Assembly (NCBI GenBank): GCA_942486035.1
Contig: CALNXK010000033.1
Span: 2,652,501 to 2,716,500 of the forward strand
Source: Porites lobata
Taxonomy: Eukaryota; Cnidaria; Anthozoa; Scleractinia; Poritidae
DNA length: 64,000 bases
Direction of reading: 5' to 3'
Every line of letters starts with the position of its first letter. The first letter of the stretch is position 1. The notes beneath the pieces are model-generated. The model was given only the letters and a program-made list of their open reading frames with translations. It searched no databases and was not told where the DNA came from. This document shows, piece by piece, positions 1 to 10,785 of the stretch. Made by a program: the position numbers and the translations under genes.

Positions 1-591
1 TGACGCGGTCGTTTCATCGTCAACCATCAACCTTTATCCGCCCTGGTCAAAAGATGTAAGGTTCTGCTTTTGTAAAAAGTTACAAAAACTTAGTGGTGTA
101 TAGTGAAAAAACATTTTAATTCGGGAAAATATAAAAATAAAAACCGGTTTTATACAAAGAGAGTAAATGTAAATTTGAAACTTTCGTAAAGTGGAATAAA
201 GAGTTGCTTCTTTATCTGTTTTTCCGTTTAGTTCTTGTTTACAAGGTTTTTAGTCGGCACGTGAGCACAGTGAAGCCTCAAAAAAAATTTTCTTTTTGAT
301 TTTGAGTTTGACGCCATGATCGCGTGAGCCAATGACGTAAAAGTTAGGTTTGCTAGGGCGCATGGTATAGCTAATGGAAGGTTTTCAGCGTTGGCTGGCG
401 ACAACGTGAAAGGAGAATTGTGGCTTCTTTTTAATCAAGGATGGAAAATGACTTAAATTTGCTGCGAAGTATTTTGGGCGCTGTTAAAAGAAGACTTGTG
501 ATGGAAGTGGGTAGAGGACTTGGGAGTGTAGGCTGATTGTAAGTTCGGTTCGCTCGAGGTAAGGAGTCAGAAGCATGTTCATACGATTTAT
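1..591. repeat. Left arm of segmental duplication (copy at about 42,617-43,216)
   Basis: This stretch is nearly identical, in the same orientation, to 42,617-43,216, with small indels and substitutions. No convincing coding potential was seen. It marks the start of a large duplicated segment that continues with the Penelope-like element further right. The window begins inside the repeat, so its true left edge is unknown. Confidence 0.85.
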
Positions 592-940
592 CAGCTGGAT
601 TTCATTTGAACTTTACACTACCATTTTTAGATAAACATGTAAATATTTTTATCAATATTCCTCATCACCAATCGTAAATCTTATAATATAGTTTTTATTT
701 TACTATTTCTATAGGAAATTAGCAAACATCCAGATTTTTTACATGCAGCCAGCTAGTGTCAATTTTACCACAGCAACATATTTTCACCTCACGTTGCCAT
801 GTTTTTTAACACTCCTTTTCCTCACTAGCAGTCAAACAAAAGTTACCACCCTTTTCTTTTATCTGTCCATATGGAATACGACAAATCGCAACACATACAG
901 GCATAAATCATTTCAGTTTAAACTAAAAGCTTATATTATT
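592..940. repeat. Segment inverted relative to the second duplicate copy
   Basis: The sequence from about 600 to 940 matches 43,231-43,556 in reverse complement, while its neighbours on both sides match in direct orientation. A 7-bp inverted repeat (ATTTATC at 586-592, GATAAAT near 5,568-5,574) lies at the breakpoints. No gene was seen. Confidence 0.75.
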
Positions 941-964
941 ATAGGCGTATCACAGGAAACTTTT

Positions 965-1500
965 TGTAATTCCCAAACTGGGAAAATGTTGGGGATTTTT
1001 CCCATTATTGGGAAATGTTTGGGACAACATTTTCCTCTCATGGGAAATGATTGGTAAAAGTTTGGGTTTATTTTTCCCAATGCTGGGTTCACTTTGGGAA
1101 ATGAAGCGAAATATCTTTTAAAATACCAATGTTGGGAATCCAATGGGTCTTCTCCCCAGAATATGGGAAAATGATGGGACTATTTTTTCACAATTTGGGA
1201 AATATTTCAACATGTTATTCCCAATTTTGGGAAATGCAAGGGACAAGAAATCCCCACCTTGGGAAAGGGTTGGTTAAATTTAGGGTTACGTTTTCCCAAT
1301 GCCGTGTTTAGTTCGGGAAAATATGCAATATAGATTCCAAGATCCCAACATTGGGAAACCAATGGGTTTATTTCCCAAAATATGGGAAAATAATGGGGCT
1401 ATTTTTTCACAAGTTGGGAAATATTGCAACATGTTATTCCCAATTTTGGAAAATGAAAGGGACAAGAAATCCCCACCTTGGAAAAGGATTTGATTAAATC
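965..1500. repeat. TTGGGAAA-word-rich tract with a roughly 205-bp tandem duplication
   Basis: GGGAAA and TTCCCAA words recur every 15-40 bases. The piece at about 1,132-1,300 is repeated with modest divergence at about 1,340-1,500. Both strands carry the same word, which makes the tract self-complementary at many points. The ORFs across it are simple products of the repeats. Confidence 0.7.
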
Positions 1501-3285
1501 TAGATTTGTTATTCTGATGACTATTAAATTGGGTGGAAAAGAATACAATAATCTTGTGTTAGCATTACAATGTAAGGGTTAGGCCAACAATTGTATTCTT
1601 TCATGGGAAATATTGAATAAATTCAATCCAAAAACAGAAAAGGATTAAGAATAATATTTTTCATACACATAATGTTTGGTAACTAGTAAATCTTCCCAAA
1701 TGTTGAGTTTAGTTTTGAAAGAAATGACAGACTGCTCTTGAAATACCAACATACATAGTGTACAAATAATGTTTAAAAAGTTTAATTTTCCAAACATCAT
1801 ATCTACTAAGTTTAGAACAAAACAGTTAAAGTTTCATTGGCTTATTTGAAAACCAAAAGTATGGTAATTCAGTGCATATACTTGATCGCATGCAGCCGCT
1901 TCAATATAATTAACTATGAATGATCCCACTAGGCGCATAACTCTTCTCGATATCAAGGTGTCCTCTGTTGAGAACTGAAATTTCCCCAGTTACTCGAGTC
2001 CCGTCTGATTAATGAAATTGCTTTGCATGGAGTTTTCGGCGAACTACATTTTTCGCCGCATCTGTGAATAGGCCCGGCGCCTTTTTTCAAAGGTTCCCTC
2101 ACCTGGGAGAACAATGCAATATTTTCTCCTCGCTGCTTTACTCTTTGCGAGCGTCGCCATAGTGCATTTAACTCTGAAACGGACCACAAGTTAAAGCTTT
2201 CAAAGACACACAATCTTTGTGCCGTCGAATTGCCGCCATGTTTGGTACTTGAACTGGCTTCCAGGCCTCCGCTTAGTGACGCGCGATCACGTGCGGCTTT
2301 TGAACCAATAGAAATGTGTACAAGATCAGTTTTCTTGGTTCAAATCTTTTGGCGGACTTCTGTGCAGTACAACAGTGGTGTGCAAACGGATTGTGTTTAT
2401 AATGATGCATCCAAAGATTTTAGCGCAAAATATTCACTTGTGAGGTTGCTTACATTTGTCTTGTTTCAAAATCGTCTTCTATTAAACAATGACTCAGTTG
2501 GATCGCGCATTAAAGAGGAAGGTATGTGTGGAAACTCATGTTTGGTTGCTCCGTTGAGATCTTACGAGGCTCGATTGTCTCTTGTCGGGTGCTAGTTGTT
2601 CGTTTTTATTGATGAAGTTTCCACCTTTTTTGTTTATACAGATGACTGTGGTCTTTGCTGCAAATCGTCCACGGAATCCTTTAGAATAATTCTGTTCTGG
2701 CGGAATATTGAAATCGAAGACTTCGATGTATTAGAGGAAATATAAAAATGTTCTGGCATGTCCGCTATGTAAAAACTATACAAGAGACTGGTTCATTTAT
2801 TATAATTATGACTTGACGCTGTTTTTTCCCAGGTAGGACTTAGCTATAACTAAATACCCATAGTAATTCTGATATAAATGTCGCTCTTAACCATGAAAAT
2901 GAAGTTAAAGGACATTTGATGTGTTCATAAAGGCACTGAGCTGTTTGATGAATGTACGGAATAGCCTTCGACAATATAAAAAAAAAAAAATATGACTCTG
3001 CATAAAGGCATTGCTCTATGGTTGATGAATGAACTTAAAATAAACAGTTTAATATATTTTTATGATATATTTTTCAATGATATTGTATATTTTGGATGTT
3101 ATATTTTCATATAAAGAGATACAGATTAAATACCTGTTTAGTAACAATCAACCAGTTTGAATTGACACCTGCATTGTCATCTAAAATAAATGTTACTGTT
3201 AACCATATTAATATTGTCGAACCTTTATTTTGTGTTTTACAATTGGACCAATACATGTATTTTTAAAGGCTGCTTGATTGATCAC
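1501..3285. other. Stretch without a recognised gene
   Basis: AT-rich DNA inside the 4.6-kb insertion. A 121-codon ORF at 2,230-2,595 and a minus-strand 86-codon ORF at 1,953-2,213 lack any recognised domain and are not called as genes. An A-run lies near 2,978-2,990. Confidence 0.5.
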
Positions 3286-3860
3286 AATGACATTCTGGCC
3301 AATGTTATCCCATTATTGAAGATCAACTGGGGCAATAAAACCCATCTTTGGAGTATTACTATCCCAATATATTCCCATACCTCGGGTTTAAATTGGTCCA
3401 ATAGTATCCCTTTAATGGGATAAAAGTGGACCAATGTTATACCACTAATTGGGGATTACCTGGGGCAATAAAAACCCATGGTTGGGGTATTACTGTTCCA
3501 ATATAATCCGTACATTGGGTTTCAGATGGCCCAGTATTAACCCACTATTGGGGTTCAACTGGGACAATTGAATCACATTTTTGGGATTTTTGTGGGTTGG
3601 TAAAATCCCATTAATGGGATAAATATGGGACGCGAAAACTCCATTCCTGGGTTAAAGTTGGTACACTAAAATCCCAATTTGCGGGTTTTTATTGGGTTTA
3701 CTTGAACCCAATATTGGTTTTGGTAGCATTTTCCCAATTTGGGAAATTACAACCAAAACCCAAGAAAACCCCACAAATTTCCTGGGTTTTTCCCACTTTG
3801 GGAATCACCAAAAATTCCCTGTGATATGGGCCGGGGGGGCGAGGGGGGCTGCAGTCCCCC
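3286..3860. repeat. Second TGGGATAA/CCCAAT-rich tract
   Basis: Words such as TGGGATAA, CCCATT and TTGGGTT recur through this tract, resembling the one at 965-1,500 but with a different consensus. It ends in a G/C-run area (3,828-3,858) that resembles the right end of the insertion at 5,510-5,550. No gene was seen. Confidence 0.6.
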
Positions 3861-4582
3861 CAAATTTTGGGCAACTCAGATTTTTTGGGCAGCACGAGTA
3901 AATTTGGGCAAAGCCAGTTTTTAAAGACGTCTCCATGTTTTTATTATTATTATTTTGAAGAGATAAATATTTCCTATTTTAACCTGAAGTCGGCGTAATA
4001 ATCCAGTTACATTGACAAGAGACAGTGTCTGCCTAGCACATGACGAATTTCGGGTTATAAAGGAAAGGTATCATATGCTGATTTTTTTTTTATTGTAGGG
4101 CACTGAACTGCAATGGGCTATTTCCAGCCGTGAATTGATTAGAATAAACTTCCGTCTAACTTTCTAGAATCATCTCCGCTCGTAGAACAGTGTATGGCAG
4201 ATAGCATCAGCAATGGGTCTTAAAGTGAAGAAGTGGCTGACTAATTCTCAGTTTGAATTGCGAGAAGAATCTTGATTTTTTTATAAAGTCTATCGAGCGG
4301 TTTAAAAGTTATTCAATAATTTGCTAAAGTAGACTGAAATGTTTACAAAACCGCTAACAAGAGCGCCATGATACATACTAATCAAATCCTTCTTTGTAGC
4401 AATTGGCCGGAGCTGTCTCCATGATCTATCCCCCTCGTTTTTAAAAAGATTGAAGCTACTATGAGGTGAAATTGCATGTCAAAATCGCATCGTTTTCTAC
4501 AGATAACGGCCAAACATCAAGATTTTCCTTTTTTTACCGTATTTCCAACGATAAAAACTTTATCCCAAAATATCTCGATAAC

Positions 4583-5119
4583 GCTCTTACAGTAGCCTGC
4601 GAAAACATCTGTTTCTCCTTGCTCTTCGCCGATGGGGACGTTTTGCGCGGAGGAATGTCTGCGACTCAGCGACAGAAATTCCATACTGATGACGTAAAAT
4701 CTGTCCGGAATCCGGTCAGAAGCGCTGATTGGTCGACGGAGTAGTTACATTGTTTTAGGTATTGTTTACGAATGACAGACAAAAGACAAAAGGCCACAAA
4801 GGTCAAATGTAAACGCGAAGAATCTCTAACAAAACAGTCAATATTTGTGGAATATAGTCTTCTCTAGAAGAAGCATTTGAGTTTTGCTGGAGCTCTTTGG
4901 CAGATGAACACAACACTTTACCAAAATCGACTAGAAGACACGTAAAATTGGACAAATTTATATTTAAAACCCCATGACTACTGGATTTGTTATGTAAACA
5001 TTGGTTTGCGTCATCAGTATGGAATTTCTGCAGCTGAGTCACAGACGTTCCTCCTCGCGAAACGTCGCCATCGGCGAAGAGTGAGGAGAAACGGATGTTT
5101 TCGCAGGCTACTCTTACAG
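4583..5119. mobile_element. Foldback (MITE-like) element with inverted arms of about 110 bp
   Basis: The left arm (about 4,583-4,694) is the reverse complement of the right arm (about 5,009-5,119). Both carry the segment that includes AGTAGCCTGCGAAAACATC. Related sequence appears at 18,080-18,110 and 62,600-62,665, so this is a repeat family. The 146- and 92-codon ORFs that cross it are made by the repeat. Confidence 0.75.
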
Positions 5120-5970
5120 ATTCCGTTTTAACTTCACGAACATCGAGGCGACCGTATTGGAGGAAAAAGCTCCTGTGATCGATTTTAGAAGAACAGTTCC
5201 CAGAGGGAAAAATTGCTGCAAGTATAATAGGTAATGGCTTCATTTCGTTGCTATAACAACTCCGATGTCATTGCAACCCTAATCACAACAAATTTTCATC
5301 TTTATCTAATACAACTGTGGTGGTAATTTTTCCAAATGTTTGTTTATGGTGACGAAGTTTATGCTCAAACTTGGCAGGTATTGACCCTGAAAAACTGTAT
5401 GGAACCATTTTCATATGCCAGTGCGGCCTATGTTGTTGCATCGGCCCTCGTTTCTGTTCGACTGTTTTGTAAAAATTTGGGCAACTTGCAAAAATTTTTG
5501 GGCAAATGGTTTACCGCCCCCCCTGGCAAAAAATAGCCCGTACGCCTATGATTATCGCAAATGGAAGGATAAATTTAACTTTTGGGACTAAGTAAATCAA
5601 AACATGGATAATTGAAAAAAGATTAAGTGTCTTTATTTTTTTTAAAAAAAAATATTTACATAATTCTGCATTATAATTACGTATTAAATGTTCATATGAA
5701 CATTCATGTTTTTATGCTATCAAGAGTATAATATTAAATTTGTGATGCTTAGTATTATAGAGAAAGAATTGAAATAATTGTGGACTAGCTTACTATTTAT
5801 GTGGTGGTATATGATGTAAACATTCAATTGAGATAAATTACTAGAAAAGATCTGACATAAAGAGAAACTGAGCTGGTAAATGTATATTTTGAATTCAAAG
5901 TATATTGAAATAATATTTACATTTAAGTGATAGAGTTATTAAATAGGATTAGTTTTCTGTGTAACATTTT

Positions 5971-7244
5971 AGGGACCTGTCATTTATTAGAGGTGGCTGG
6001 AGGGCTGGTGCAAATGGGGGGAGGGGAGGGTCATTAAATTTTATGCAGCCCAAAAAGGGGAGGGTCAGTTAAAATTTAAGCTGGGCTTTGCGGGGAGGGC
6101 CATATCTTTTTTTGGCAAACATTGCTGTTCACTTAAAATAAAAATAAATAAACAAATAAAATATATTTTTAAACAAATAAGTCCCTTGCGGTGCAGTAAG
6201 CCTTTTAAACTTTAATAATGATCAACCTGAACAACCCAACAACCCTACACATATGTCAACTGTTGCATAGAAAGTGGTCGTTACATATCAAACAAAACAT
6301 TTTATATCTAAACGTTCTTGAAGATTTTCTGTCAGAACCAACTAATCAACACATATTAAATGCTGGAACAGTATAAATTAATCCAGCTCACATTATACCC
6401 CTCAATGGAGCATCACAATATTTAAGGTTTAGTCACCACGCTCCTCATTCCCTGTCAAGCTGTCACTATCTTCCCCAGAGAGATTTTCATCTGTATCCAG
6501 TTCTTCCTCACTTTCTTCCATAAAACCTTCTTGATAGTCTTATGCTGTTGTAATGGCTCTTACTATCAAGTGACCATTCTTTGCCATTTTTGTCAGCCAC
6601 CTGACCTGTCTAACTGAAAGGCGTGCAAGAGATTCTACATTCACATTGTCAATAACATCTGAATTTAAGTCTGCTGACAAAAGCTGATGAAGCAGTTTAA
6701 AATTTTTACTTTCTCCCTGTTGTTTCCTTCTTTGCTCTTCTCTTTGTTCTGTTTCTGTGATCTTTACCTTGATTTGTTTTTCAACAGTAACACACCACGA
6801 AACATGTCTTTGCATTGATCAAGTTTCTCATTAAGATATTTCAATTCACTGTTTACTCTTTTTTTAGCTTCATCTTGCCTTGTATTAACATCTTCATCAA
6901 ACAATTTAGAATACTCTTCTCCTTGTATCAAATTACCAGTCTTTGAGTGAAAGAGGGTGTTGAGTTGAGCTTTAATGCGTCTATCCAATTCCTCTCGCGT
7001 TCCTACCTATACAAGGTCAGGGAGGAAACCAACACACTTTCTGTTACAAACTGCAGAAGATCAAAGTTGATCTCGTCTATTAATAATCCCTGTCAAATCT
7101 TTTAGTGTGGGGAGGGACGGGACTTTTTTGGGCCACACAAGGGGGAGGGTTACAGTTTTTTTGTAGGAAATTGGGGAAGGGCAGAAAAAAATTCACCTGG
7201 GAAAAAACATTGTATCAGCCTCCCCTAATAAATGACAGGTTCCT
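5971..7244 (-). mobile_element. PIF/Harbinger-like DNA element, copy 1
   Basis: Terminal inverted repeats begin GGGACCTGTCATTTATTAG and the element is flanked by TTA on both sides, which suits a 3-bp target duplication. It has inserted into the 3' part of the Penelope-like element. It carries a minus-strand ORF region (about 6,988-6,540) that is broken by a frameshift. A second copy with a longer intact 128-codon ORF is at 44,011-45,285. The Harbinger assignment is an inference from the repeat ends and TTA only; no DDE transposase is visible. Confidence 0.55.
6540..6988 (-). pseudogene. Frameshifted accessory ORF of the DNA element
   Basis: Two overlapping frames, 6,988-6,764 and 6,815-6,540, together give a charged, probably coiled-coil protein (KITETEQREEQRRKQQGE-type stretch) followed by VRQVRWLTKMAKNGHLI. 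The homologous ORF in the other element copy (44,844-44,458) continues further into an acidic tail, so this copy has lost its reading frame. The family is not recognised. It may be the second, non-transposase ORF that Harbinger-type elements usually carry, but that is inference. Confidence 0.45.
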
Positions 7245-7525
7245 TATATGTATACGTGAGTAGAAGTGTATGGGGTTTAGTTGAGTTACAGTATGCCTTT
7301 GTAAGTTTGGGGATGTATGGGTTGTGGTATTTGTGTAGAATGTTGTTGGCCAGTTTCTCTGTTCTTTTGTCTTTATTGTATAAAGTCTTGTAGTAAACAG
7401 TGGGTCCGGTGATGTCATCAGTTTGTTTGTTTTGGAGACGTCGTTGGTGAGCAGTACGTGTAATCCATGGAAATGAATGTTCAGTGATCAATATTATTGT
7501 CTAGGGTGGTCCAAAGCAGTTAGCA

Positions 7526-7890
7526 GGGAGCTTTAGCCACGACAATGGCGACAGCAACGAGAACTTAAAAAAAGCAATAGGCTTATTAAGTAAAACAGCA
7601 AATTTGCACATGCATCATGCTTTTTGGTACATTTTTTTGCTGTCACTGCATGACTATGACATGAAAATGCCTAATTGCAAGTTTTATGGAGGACGTAAAC
7701 AAGCGATGACAAATCTTTGTTTCTCTTTCTAAACTTGAGTGAGGTCTTCAAGAATTCAACTCCATGGAAATTTGCCTACATTTGACATTTTCAGCGAATT
7801 AGAATAAACATGACAAAGTTTGAAGAAACGCGAATTCATTTTAAAACTGACGTTTTTGGTGCCGTCACCGTTGTCGATGCTAAAGCTCCT
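7526..7890. mobile_element. MITE with GGGAGCTTTAGC ends, copy 1
   Basis: The ends GGGAGCTTTAGC and GCTAAAGCTCCT are inverted repeats. The element interrupts the Penelope-like RT reading frame between the FNFIHH and ITEHSFPW segments. The same insertion is present in the second PLE copy (45,562-45,925), so it predates the segmental duplication. No coding sequence. Confidence 0.75.
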
Positions 7891-7966
7891 CAGACTGAAT
7901 GTGAAATTGTGGTGAATGAAATTGAAGTTGTCTATTGTAGCTGACAGTCTACTGTATTGTATTGCC

Positions 7967-8391
7967 AGGGTTCGCACAGTCTTGAAAAGTCCTTGAATTT
8001 TAGGGGAAGTCCTTGAAAAGTCCTTAAATTTCTGTGCAAGTCCTTGAAAAGAGCTTGAATTTTCTTCAACTTTGAATGTAGTAGCCTGGAAAGAATTTTT
8101 TGATGCTTTTTGGTTGTCCAAGACAGAATATAAATCGTAGCTCAGTGAATGTAAAGGTCATTTACATAAAGTGCTCCATGTTTTATGCAATAATTAATTA
8201 TCAGTTTAAGACAAGTGAACTGAAAAATGTAGAGAATTTGGTGAAGCAAACAGTTAAAGCCTTAAAGTCTTATTAGAATATACTGGGAATATGCATTTTT
8301 GTACAATCTGTGAAATTATATTCCTAGTAGGTTGTCCTTGAAAATCTAATGTGGACCTTGAAAAATGGTTGCAATTTTTTGTATGAACCCT
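7967..8391. mobile_element. MITE with AGGGTTCGCACAGTC end, specific to copy 1
   Basis: The element begins AGGGTTCGCACAGTCTTG and ends TATGAACCCT. It contains repeated GTCCTTGAAAAG words. The second PLE copy at about 45,998-46,008 lacks it and reads through, so it inserted after the duplication. ATTGC is repeated at both flanks. Such ends are common in hAT-type nonautonomous elements; the class is an inference. Confidence 0.7.
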
Positions 8392-8691
8392 GATTGCTTC
8401 AGTTTTTATGGTGCCAGAGAAAATGTGATGGGGGTGGTTTGAAGAAAAATGAGGGTACATGTACTTATGGTGTGGTTTCTGGTAAATCTGGTAGTGGACT
8501 ATATGGTATCTGATGGTGAAATGGTTGAGTGACAAGGAGAGATCCAGGTAATGAGTGGTATGGTGATTTGGCGTGAAAGTGATAGGTATTTGTGGTGGGT
8601 ATGAGGTGTAGAGGTTAGAAATAATGTTAGGTAAATTAGCTTTGCTGGTTAGCATAAAACCATCATCTATGTAATGGCAGAAAATAATCAA
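8392..8691 (-). pseudogene. Penelope-like reverse transcriptase core fragment, copy 1
   Basis: The minus-strand frame carries YIDDGF, the RT catalytic motif with two aspartates, followed by FTPNHHTTHYLDL and YQKPHHKYMYPHFSSNHP, the order typical of Penelope-like RTs. The frame runs out of the element at its 3' side because the 7,967-8,391 MITE interrupts it. It aligns with 46,312-45,791 in the second copy. It is a remnant with no intact N-terminus. Confidence 0.7.
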
Positions 8692-8703
8692 AGTGTCTGT
8701 TAG

Positions 8704-10200
8704 TAAAATCTATATTAAGATATTTAGAATTTAAAGCTCATAAAGAAATACTATTCAAATTTTTTCTTTGCCAGTTTTTTTCTGCTTGCGTCTATGTTAT
8801 CCCTTTGACGAAATAATTTTATTTTTGAAAAGTCTACTTATTTTCCTGTAATTCCTGATAATTCACAGGATTTTTGAGGTCATGACTCTGGTCATTCTGT
8901 TGTTTTCTATGAAATAATTTTGTGACATCATAGATAACGTTTCATCTTTTACATGTTACAGATCATGCCCATCTGCCCAGTTGAATAAAAAGACAAAAAA
9001 AAAAACTTAGAATACATTATTTTTATAGTTGTATGTAACGTACAAAAGGAATGTTTACTTACGCACTATTATAGAATTACTGACAATTTAGTATTGCTTT
9101 TGAACGATATTATTGTGAAATTGATCTATGGACCGAATTTGTAACTTGAGCGGCTTAGAGGAAGCATGTAAATCTTCATGAATGAACGATGAAACTATCG
9201 ATTTGCATAAAATCAACATGTATGAATCGAATATATACAAGTGATTTATATCAGAATCACTGAAAATTAGATATTACTGATAATTTGAATGATACTGTAG
9301 TAAAATTGTTCTTTAGCATGAAAATTTGGTTGACAAGTACGCTTGTGTATATTTTGGAAAACTGCCCTGAAAAATGGGTAAATATGTAATGGTAGATTTA
9401 TTATGCACACAACCGAAATTAGTCATGATGTCTTATTGATATGTTGTCATTAACAACTGGATTGTTTCTTTGCCTCCATATATGGAAAATGGTTCCCTTG
9501 GGAGTTTACAGATGGACACATGCTCTTAAGGGGGCAAACCTCCATGGTTGGCTCACTGGGTATGTGGCACTCTACATGGTATAGGTTTATGGGACCTTCA
9601 GTCTTAAAAAAAGTATTCAATTTCACTATTTAGCGTCTTTAGCGGGTTACAATTTTAATTCATTTTGCTTTAAATAGGGTCAGAATCAAAGAGTTTCAGC
9701 CCCAACCAAACTTCCTTTAAATCTTCCCCCTGGAGAAGTTTCTTCCCTTGTTCATAAACATAACTCGGCAAAACCGGCTTCACCAGTGTTTTTCCAAGTT
9801 AAAAATGCTATTTAGTAGGACAGTTAGTATTGTTAAAAAGAGAAAATTCGCTTAATAGTGTGAGAGCACAAGTCCCACAATTTGTCGGCTGTGGTAACTA
9901 TCCATAGCGACCCCCTGATAGCTGATAGGAGCTATCACCAGCAATAAAAGAGTTAGTTTTTATTGAGTTTAAGTAAATAGTCCCCATAAAAGTTTGGCAA
10001 ATTAAGCAGTTTGCAGCTCATGGTTCGAGTAGTGTCATGGTATGATATGTTGGTGTAAAGGGATGTGAAGTCAAAAGTTGTGAGACACAAGTTGTACATG
10101 TTGGTAACATGTAGTTTGTCTAACATAAGCAGTAAGTCATATGAGTTGTAAATTAAAGGGTATGGTATGTTTCATTCTTCAAAATGTTTTTCAGTTGCAA
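8704..10200. other. AT-rich spacer inside the Penelope-like element
   Basis: No ORF of note. It matches 51,299-54,230 of the second copy apart from a roughly 1.46-kb insertion there. It separates the KVHK/RPI part of the RT from the YIDDGF part, so either an old insertion or an intron-like block splits the RT. Position 8,703/8,704 is the empty target site of the Ngaro element found in copy 2. Confidence 0.6.
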
Positions 10201-10785
10201 AATAATTCTGTCCAGTTTTGTTCCCTGTAGACATGAAGGGTTTGATGTGATCCAACTGTGGGCAGTGATAATCAGTCTTTCAGTTAGTTTGGTCAGGTTG
10301 TTATTTATGTGAGGTGGCTTTGTCAAATTTATATACTTTGAGTAGTAGTTTCATGTAAGGCAGTTGTAGTTTGTCTTGTGGGTAGGGTCCAGCAGTCGTA
10401 AGTCATCATGATTTGTGATAATAGTTGAAAACCGTTTTTTGAGTTGGCCGAGTAGTGTGTGGGAGTCTGTGATGGTTGTGTACAGTTAAAGTTGTCAATG
10501 CGCCTGTATGTTGAAAGATCAGAGAAATGAGATTTGTATTCGGTGGAAAACCATGAGGTGGGCACTAGGGCCCAGCCCACGTTTTGTCAGTCACTGTAAG
10601 TTTATAAGGTCATTGTCGTTCTGTATGTCTGTATTGTCAGATGTGGTGGGTGGGTAGATGTCAGATAAATTAGGATAAATAATAGAACATTATTTTACAG
10701 GTTGTAAAAATTCTATAGTGAATGAAACAGTGTTGTGAACATAGTCAATGAGGTGAAGGTTGAAGTGGGGTCTCGATTTTAGAGA

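Larger units (their letters stand above)
941..5550. mobile_element. About 4.6-kb composite insertion, absent from the duplicate copy
   Basis: The second copy (around 43,230, read on the minus strand) runs straight through the point where this block sits, so the block is an insertion here or a clean loss there. Its ends are short inverted repeats (ATAGGCGTA at 941-949 and TACGCCTAT at 5,541-5,549), and ATT is repeated at both junctions. Inside are a TTGGGAAA-rich tract, a CCCA/TGGG-rich tract, a foldback element and AT-rich filler. Short ORFs here are not supported as genes. No transposase was recognised, so the class is unknown. Confidence 0.6.
5551..10785 (-). mobile_element. Penelope-like retroelement, copy 1 (degraded, with nested insertions)
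   Basis: Read on the minus strand this is a Penelope-like element (PLE). The order is an N-terminal block with ALVPTSWFSTEY (about 10,570-10,330), an RT block with a KVHK/RPI-type motif (about 10,330-10,200), an AT-rich spacer, then the RT core with YIDDGF (about 8,670), YLDLSLSL and YQKPHHKY. The tail includes ITEHSFPWITRT (about 7,490). Frameshifts and three nested elements (5,971-7,244; 7,526-7,890; 7,967-8,391) disable it. No GIY-YIG endonuclease was seen. The same element occurs at 43,561-55,780. The family call rests on motif order and is made by eye. Confidence 0.7.

Noticed and set aside
743..1493. Three overlapping ORFs of 60-104 codons
   Set aside because: They run through the TTGGGAAA repeat tract, appear on both strands and have no domain or codon pattern of a gene.
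4466..5243. ORFs of 92 and 146 codons
   Set aside because: They are the two arms of a foldback element read on opposite strands; the peptides are mirror products of one repeat.
6540..6988. Reading the Gln/Glu-rich ORF as a host gene
   Set aside because: It sits between terminal inverted repeats of a DNA element and is duplicated with it.
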